Assembly: GCA_019689975.1 (NCBI GenBank)
Contig: JADGGK010000002.1
Coordinates: 1-38,113 of the forward strand
Reading direction: 5' to 3'
Length of the DNA stretch: 38,113 nt
From: Pseudolabrys sp.
GTDB taxonomy: Bacteria > Pseudomonadota > Alphaproteobacteria > Rhizobiales > Xanthobacteraceae
Shown: in pieces, positions 34,065 through 38,113 of the stretch
How the letters are laid out: the number at the start of each line of letters is the position of its first letter
Position numbering within the stretch: the stretch's first letter is position 1
Position numbers and translations under genes: made by a program
The notes under the pieces: model-generated
Databases searched by the model: none
What the model was told of the DNA's origin: nothing
What the model saw: only the letters and a program-made list of their open reading frames with translations

Positions 34065-35684
34065 GTGCAAGAAACGGGCGTACGAAACGGCGCTTATGGT
34101 GCCGACAAATTCGGGTTTAAGAATCTCGCCGCAGTTCACTGGAACCTGACCGAACCCGCGCTTTACGAATACGCCATCGCCGGCAAGGAGGCGTCGATCG
34201 TGGCGGGCGGTGCGCTGTGCGCCGAGACAGGGCACCACACCGGCCGCTCACCGAAGGACAAGCATACCGTTGTCGATGACCTGACCCGCGACACTGTCTG
34301 GTGGGACGGCAACCGCAAAATGTCGAAGGAAAATTTCGACAACCTCATGGCCGATTTCATCGAGCATGCGGGTAACAGGACATTATTCGCGCAGGACCTT
34401 TATGGCGGCGCCGATCCCAAATATCGGATCAAGGTACGCGTTTTCACCGAGCTCGCCTGGCACTCCCTCTTCATTCGTCAACTTCTGATCCGTCCCGAGC
34501 GTCGCGAACTCGATGGTTTCGTTCCCGAGCTTACGATCGTCGACATGCCCTCGTTCCGCCCCGACGCCCGACGTCATGGTGGCCGCGAGGGCTCCGACAC
34601 CATGGTGGCGATCGACTTCACGCGCAAGATCGTCCTGATCTGCGGCTCATCCTATGCCGGCGAGATGAAGAAATCGGTGTTCACGACGCTCAATTTCTAT
34701 CTGCCGGCGCAAAACGTCGTGCCCATGCACTGCTCGGCCAATGTCGGGCCGAATGGCGACAGTGCGTTGTTCTTCGGTCTGTCGGGCACCGGCAAGACCA
34801 CGCTGTCCGCCGACCCGAACCGCATCTTGCTCGGCGACGACGAGCATGGCTGGGGTCCCGACGGCATCTTCAACTTCGAAGGCGGTTGTTACGCCAAGAC
34901 CATCAAGCTCTCGCGCGAGGCGGAGCCGATGATCTGGGAAGCGACGAACCGATTCGGCGCGGTTCTGGAAAACGTGGTATTCGATCCGGTGACGCGCGTG
35001 CCCGATTACAACGACGGTTCCAAGACCGAAAACACCCGTTCGGCCTATCCGCTCGATTTCATTCCGAACGCCTCGCGCACCGGACGTGCCGGACACCCGA
35101 AGAATATCATCTTCCTCACCGCCGATGCATTCGGCGTCATGCCGCCAATCGCCAAGCTCACGCCCAATCAGGCGATGTATCATTTTCTTTCCGGCTACAC
35201 GGCAAAGGTCGCCGGCACGGAAAAAGGCCTGGTCGGCGTCCAGCCGGAATTCTCCACCTGCTTCGGTGCGCCGTTCCTGCCGCGTCATCCATCCGTCTAC
35301 GCGAACCTGCTGCGGGATTACATCAATCGCCACCAGGTCGATTGTTGGCTGGTGAATTCGGGCTGGACCGGCGGCAAATATGGGATCGGCCGGCGCATGC
35401 CGATCAAAGCCACGCGCACGCTGCTTGCGGCTGCCCTCAACGGTTCCCTCAAGAACGCGAACTTTCGCACCGACCCTTATTTCGGTTTTTCGGTGCCGAC
35501 TTCGGTACCCGGTGTCGAGCCCCATCTCCTTGATCCGTTCAAGACCTGGAAGGACAAGGCTGCGTTCGATCGGACCGCGCGCGACCTGGTCGGCATGTTC
35601 CAGGCGAATTTCGCGAAATTCGAAAACCACGTTACGCCGGACATCAAGGCGGCGGCCCCCGAGGTGCAGATCGCCGCGCAATGA
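34065..35684 (+). CDS. pckA: Phosphoenolpyruvate carboxykinase (ATP)
   Basis: A 539-residue enzyme that converts oxaloacetate and ATP to phosphoenolpyruvate, the first step of gluconeogenesis. The P-loop [11 protein letters not shown] is at 238-248. GCYAKTIKL (274-282) and other metal and substrate residues follow, as does [10 protein letters not shown] near 437-446. I place the start at GTG 34065: GGAGGA lies six bases upstream, and the product then begins [12 protein letters not shown], as in many Rhizobiales. The nearby ATG at 34059 directly abuts the same GGAGGA, and TTG 34050 precedes it, so both are unlikely. A palindrome and promoter lie upstream. It is next to chvI-chvG, as usual in this order. 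Confidence 0.96.
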   Translation: MQETGVRNGAYGADKFGFKNLAAVHWNLTEPALYEYAIAGKEASIVAGGALCAETGHHTGRSPKDKHTVVDDLTRDTVWWDGNRKMSKENFDNLMADFIEHAGNRTLFAQDLYGGADPKYRIKVRVFTELAWHSLFIRQLLIRPERRELDGFVPELTIVDMPSFRPDARRHGGREGSDTMVAIDFTRKIVLICGSSYAGEMKKSVFTTLNFYLPAQNVVPMHCSANVGPNGDSALFFGLSGTGKTTLSADPNRILLGDDEHGWGPDGIFNFEGGCYAKTIKLSREAEPMIWEATNRFGAVLENVVFDPVTRVPDYNDGSKTENTRSAYPLDFIPNASRTGRAGHPKNIIFLTADAFGVMPPIAKLTPNQAMYHFLSGYTAKVAGTEKGLVGVQPEFSTCFGAPFLPRHPSVYANLLRDYINRHQVDCWLVNSGWTGGKYGIGRRMPIKATRTLLAAALNGSLKNANFRTDPYFGFSVPTSVPGVEPHLLDPFKTWKDKAAFDRTARDLVGMFQANFAKFENHVTPDIKAAAPEVQIAAQ

Positions 35685-35792
35685 CGCGCGTCCTCGCGGC
35701 CAGGCGTGCGCGACGGCGGTCGTCCGCGCGCCCCCGGTTTTGCGTTCCCGGCTTTGCGTCTGGATGCGCCGGCGACGAGGCGGCGGTCAGTG

Positions 35793-35826
35793 AAAAAAGA
35801 GAGGCGACCCGGTGGGCCGCCTCTCT
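35793..35826 (-). terminator. Intrinsic terminator for the Spy-like gene
   Basis: Arms AGAGAGGCG and CGCCTCTCT (35798-35806 and 35818-35826) form a perfect 9-base stem with an 11-base loop. On the minus strand it is followed at once by six T residues (35798-35793), and it lies 24 bases after the end of the Spy-like gene. This is a textbook Rho-independent terminator. On the plus strand, after pckA, the stem lacks a T tract. Confidence 0.85.
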
Positions 35827-35849
35827 CCGCGCTGACGGTGCGGCGAGGT

Positions 35850-37529
35850 TCAATTGCCGGTTTGCGCGAGTTGGCGGCCCATCCTGTTGAAGCGCGCCTT
35901 CTGCTCATTGCTCAACGCCGCGTAGAATTTGTCGAGGGGTTCGCGGACGGTATTCGCCGCCTCGATCATCGCCTTGAGCCGTTTCTCCATTGCCTGCAGC
36001 CGGCCGGTCGGGGTCAGCGGGGTTTCATCGGGGCAGGCGGCCTGGAGAATGGACACGGCCTTGACCGTCGCCTCACCCAGTCGGTCGAGCGCCGCCTGCT
36101 GATCGGCGGTCGGATCGACCACGTCTTCTATTCGCTCGATCGGCAGGTTGGTGAGGCCGGGCTTGGCCTGCGCGCAGGCTTTGGCCTGATCCGGCAGCGC
36201 AGCGCGTACCTCGGCATTGAGCCGCTTGCCCGGTCCAATTTCATTGAAGCGCTCTTTCTGCTCGTCGCTGAGAGCATTGTAGAACTTCTCCAGCGGCGGG
36301 CGCACGATCTCGACCGCCTTCAGCGTCGCTTCGAGCCGCGCCGTCATCGCCGCCAGCCGACCCGGAGGGGTCAGCGGGAAGGCATCGGCGGCCGGGCACG
36401 AGGACCTGAAAGCGCCGGCGGCCTCGCGCGCGGCTTGGCGCAGGTCGTCGAGCAATTGCCGCTGGTCGGCGGAGAGCCCGACCTTGTGCTCGATGTCGGC
36501 AAACGGCCAGGCTGTGATGCCGGCACCGGGATCCTGGCACAATTCCGCGACCGTGGTCCCGCGTGCGCGCGGCGCCGCCAGGCGCGGATACGACTCCGCC
36601 GGCCCGGCGGAGGCATAGACCTCGGGCGGTCCGTAATCGCCCCAGAAAAGGCTGTCGAAGAAGTCGTCGTAGATGTAGGCCCAATAGCCGTCCTCGTAGC
36701 CATAGGGCCAGAACGTATAGTCGAAGATGTCGGCATAAGCGTAGGGCCAGAAGACGGGCCCGTACCAGGCGACGAAATGAGCGCGGTGGTGATGTCGCCA
36801 GGCGTGACGCGCCGCGAGCCAACGATTGGGGTCACGTCCATGACGCCAGTTCCCGCCTGCATATGCGTGCGCGAAGGGTGCCGAGAAGCGTCCCTGCCGC
36901 GCGAGCTGTGGATCGATGCGGTTGACGCGCGCCCTGTGCGCGGTTATCGCGCCCGTGACACCCGCGCCGATCGTCGCCGCATGGCGCGGGCTTACGCTGC
37001 CGGTCGTCACTCCGTTGCGTTCAATCCCCGCCTTGGCATGTGCCGCTGGCTGGTGCAATCGAGGCTCGTGCACCCGCCGCCGGACCGAAGGATTAACGTG
37101 AACCGTGCGCGTCGCATTGAGACGCCCGAGCGACCGTCGAACCGACCTGTTGTGGAGGCCAGATCGGTTGTGCGGCATCGCGTGTGCCGTCACATGGCGA
37201 CGGTAAAGCTGGCGACGGTAAACCTGCGGCGTCGCATATCGGCGCGCCGAGACGCGCGGTGCGACGTGGCGCTGCGCAAAGCCGGGATGCACCGTCCTGA
37301 TTTGCGGTGCCGGAGCACGCGCCGCCTGCGGATGGAATATCGGGCCGCGCATCGCCGGCCGACCGGTCGGCGCGTGGGGTCGCATTGCTGGCGCATGGAC
37401 CGCAGGCACGGAACGTGCGGCTGGCGTCGCGTTACGGTTTTTTACCGCTTGCGCGTCGGCGCCGAACGGTAGCATTGCCGCTAGCGCGACGGTCAAACCC
37501 GCCGCGAAATTCAGTGCAAAGCTTTTCAT
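35850..37529 (-). CDS. Exported protein with two Spy/LTxxQ-like repeats
   Basis: A 559-residue secreted protein. A signal peptide is clear (MKSFALNFAAGLTVALAAML, cut near residue 27). Residues 30-250 are Arg, His, Pro and Ala-rich and likely disordered and basic. Residues 250-305 are aromatic and Asp-rich (Trp, Tyr, Phe). Two repeats follow, about 349-432 and 470-551. Both contain xxADQ, a TPxGRL..M block, then PLxKFYxALSxEQKxRFN, a clear internal duplication of the Spy/CpxP-like LTxxQ fold. Two cysteines occur before the first repeat and in each linker. Such proteins act as periplasmic chaperones or metal/stress sensors; that role is inferred. GGAGGAC precedes ATG 37529, and an intrinsic terminator follows. 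Confidence 0.83.
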   Translation of the reverse strand: MKSFALNFAAGLTVALAAMLPFGADAQAVKNRNATPAARSVPAVHAPAMRPHAPTGRPAMRGPIFHPQAARAPAPQIRTVHPGFAQRHVAPRVSARRYATPQVYRRQLYRRHVTAHAMPHNRSGLHNRSVRRSLGRLNATRTVHVNPSVRRRVHEPRLHQPAAHAKAGIERNGVTTGSVSPRHAATIGAGVTGAITAHRARVNRIDPQLARQGRFSAPFAHAYAGGNWRHGRDPNRWLAARHAWRHHHRAHFVAWYGPVFWPYAYADIFDYTFWPYGYEDGYWAYIYDDFFDSLFWGDYGPPEVYASAGPAESYPRLAAPRARGTTVAELCQDPGAGITAWPFADIEHKVGLSADQRQLLDDLRQAAREAAGAFRSSCPAADAFPLTPPGRLAAMTARLEATLKAVEIVRPPLEKFYNALSDEQKERFNEIGPGKRLNAEVRAALPDQAKACAQAKPGLTNLPIERIEDVVDPTADQQAALDRLGEATVKAVSILQAACPDETPLTPTGRLQAMEKRLKAMIEAANTVREPLDKFYAALSNEQKARFNRMGRQLAQTGN

Positions 37530-37913
37530 GTTTTGTCCTCCACCTCGACCGAGAAGGTCCTAGGTCCACTCCTGCAATCAACGCGCGGCGGAGGACAAAC
37601 CCGCGCATGATCGTGCAGATGTGATCGAAGATGAACGTTCGGTAATTTTAGCGCCGGCAAACGCAGCCGCGCCCCTGCGGCAAGCGATCAAGCGAAGATG
37701 GCGCGAGCTTACGCGGCGGCCAGGGCAGATTTGAGTGGCTTATATATCGACCCGTCGTTGCGAGGCCGGGCAATGCGAGGAAAAGCATCCCGGAATTGAC
37801 GGACCGACCCCTGGCTTGCTTCCGCGGCTTCGCCGTCGCGCAGTCGCCTGCTCGCGATGACGCCGTCGCGGCAGGTCGGTGCCTCGCGGGGGCCTCGCCA
37901 CGACCGTGCCGAT
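37530..37913. other. Intergenic region with no supported gene
   Basis: About 380 bases upstream of the Spy-like gene and downstream of the transglycosylase gene. Open frames here are short and Arg-rich. The region contains the palindromic repeat described at 37753-37862 and an AT-rich stretch near 37738-37750 (TTATATAT) that may be promoter-like. GAACGTTC, an 8-base palindrome, lies near 37633. Confidence 0.45.
37753..37862. repeat. Decayed palindromic repeat, REP-like
   Basis: The left end CGTCGTTGCGAG (37753-37764) and right end CTCGCGATGACG (37851-37862) can pair over 12 bases with two G-U pairs. Inside the right half, GGCTTGCTTC and CGGCTTCGCCGTCGCG resemble the inner arm of the palindromic repeats I recall from Bradyrhizobiaceae genomes (consensus like CGTCATTGCGAG...CTCGCAATGACG). 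It appears worn. There is no gene inside. Confidence 0.45.
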
Positions 37914-38113
37914 TCAATCCGATCGGAACCGGCTCTGACGCAACCGCTCGACCAGTTCCGCCGTTGGATACGAATCGGCCGGCAGGCCGACCTTGATCTG
38001 CGCTTTCTTTACGGCCTCGCGCGTGGCGCTGCCGAGCTTGCCGTCGGCTTCTCCCACGCTGAAACCGTGGCGGTTGAGGAGAGTCTGCAGTTCAATCATC
38101 TGCTGTGTCGACA
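37914..38113 (-). CDS. C-terminal peptidoglycan-binding domain, probable lytic transglycosylase (5' end outside window)
   Basis: The visible 66 residues are the end of a larger protein, since the frame is open to the window edge (STQQMIELQTLLNRHGF). They form a peptidoglycan-binding domain of the PG_binding_1 type: IELQTLLNRHGFSVGEADGK, then LGSATREAVKKAQIKVGLPA and DSYPTAELVERLRQ. This end is typical of MltB-type lytic murein transglycosylases of Alphaproteobacteria. The ATG at 38099 is internal, not the start. The catalytic part lies beyond the window, so the enzyme class is inferred. Confidence 0.72.
   Translation of the reverse strand, partial: STQQMIELQTLLNRHGFSVGEADGKLGSATREAVKKAQIKVGLPADSYPTAELVERLRQSRFRSD

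Noticed and set aside
35706-37472. A 588-codon plus-strand frame opposite the Spy-like gene
   Set aside because: Its sequence is the complement of a gene with signal peptide, repeats and terminator.

Overview
The window is GC-rich chromosomal DNA from an alphaproteobacterium. It most resembles the order Hyphomicrobiales (Rhizobiales), in the Bradyrhizobiaceae/Xanthobacteraceae area. The pointers are the chvI-chvG two-component genes beside pckA, a mannose-type EIIA, HPr and ahcY; a DUF6494 protein; and a WD40-cytochrome c next to molybdopterin genes. No species can be named. There is no sign of prophage, insertion sequence, integrase or CRISPR. Almost all of it is tightly packed core or metabolic DNA.

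Positions 1-10.7 kb look like a maturation and electron-transfer neighbourhood for a molybdenum enzyme, probably formate dehydrogenase. A minus-strand operon (3386 down to beyond 1) carries a degenerate biotin/lipoate-ligase-fold protein, DUF6505, a 38-residue protein, DUF6352, DUF3305 and DUF3306. Every junction is a 4-base stop/start overlap. It diverges from a 686-residue multi-ferredoxin protein across a short AT-rich gap with a perfect palindrome and back-to-back TATAAT boxes. Next come a WD40-cytochrome c fusion, a MoeA fused to a periplasmic-binding-protein-like domain, a second MoeA-like protein and a TusA-type sulfur carrier.

Positions 10.7-18.2 kb are catabolic and envelope genes: a small 51-residue frame, an HpcH/HpaI aldolase, a 4-hydroxybutyryl-CoA dehydratase (AbfD) family protein with an altered metal-ligand spacing, DUF6494, tRNA-Leu(CAA) with a clear promoter, DsbB, an FAD monooxygenase, a GMC oxidoreductase and a YIP1 membrane protein.

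Positions 18.2-29.2 kb hold a stand-alone AceE/transketolase-like thiamine-diphosphate enzyme, the murein endopeptidase MepA, two small unknown proteins, a GreA with an altered catalytic tip, LepA, a GT39 membrane glycosyltransferase and S-adenosylhomocysteinase. A 20-bp palindrome of the kind bound by SahR-type regulators lies upstream of ahcY.

Positions 29.3-38.1 kb are the regulatory PTS/ChvG-ChvI/PckA neighbourhood: HPr, EIIA-Man, ChvG, ChvI, a HugZ-like protein and PckA. The hprK gene that usually sits between chvG and the EIIA gene is not there. The window ends with a secreted protein carrying two Spy/LTxxQ-like repeats, a decayed palindromic repeat and the C-terminal peptidoglycan-binding end of a probable lytic transglycosylase.

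The most novel-looking points are the coupled 38-residue frame inside the formate-dehydrogenase accessory operon, the lysine-free ligase-fold protein at its head, the shared palindromic divergent promoter, the altered AbfD-like cluster site, the GreA tip change, and the missing hprK beside an HPr that keeps its regulatory serine.
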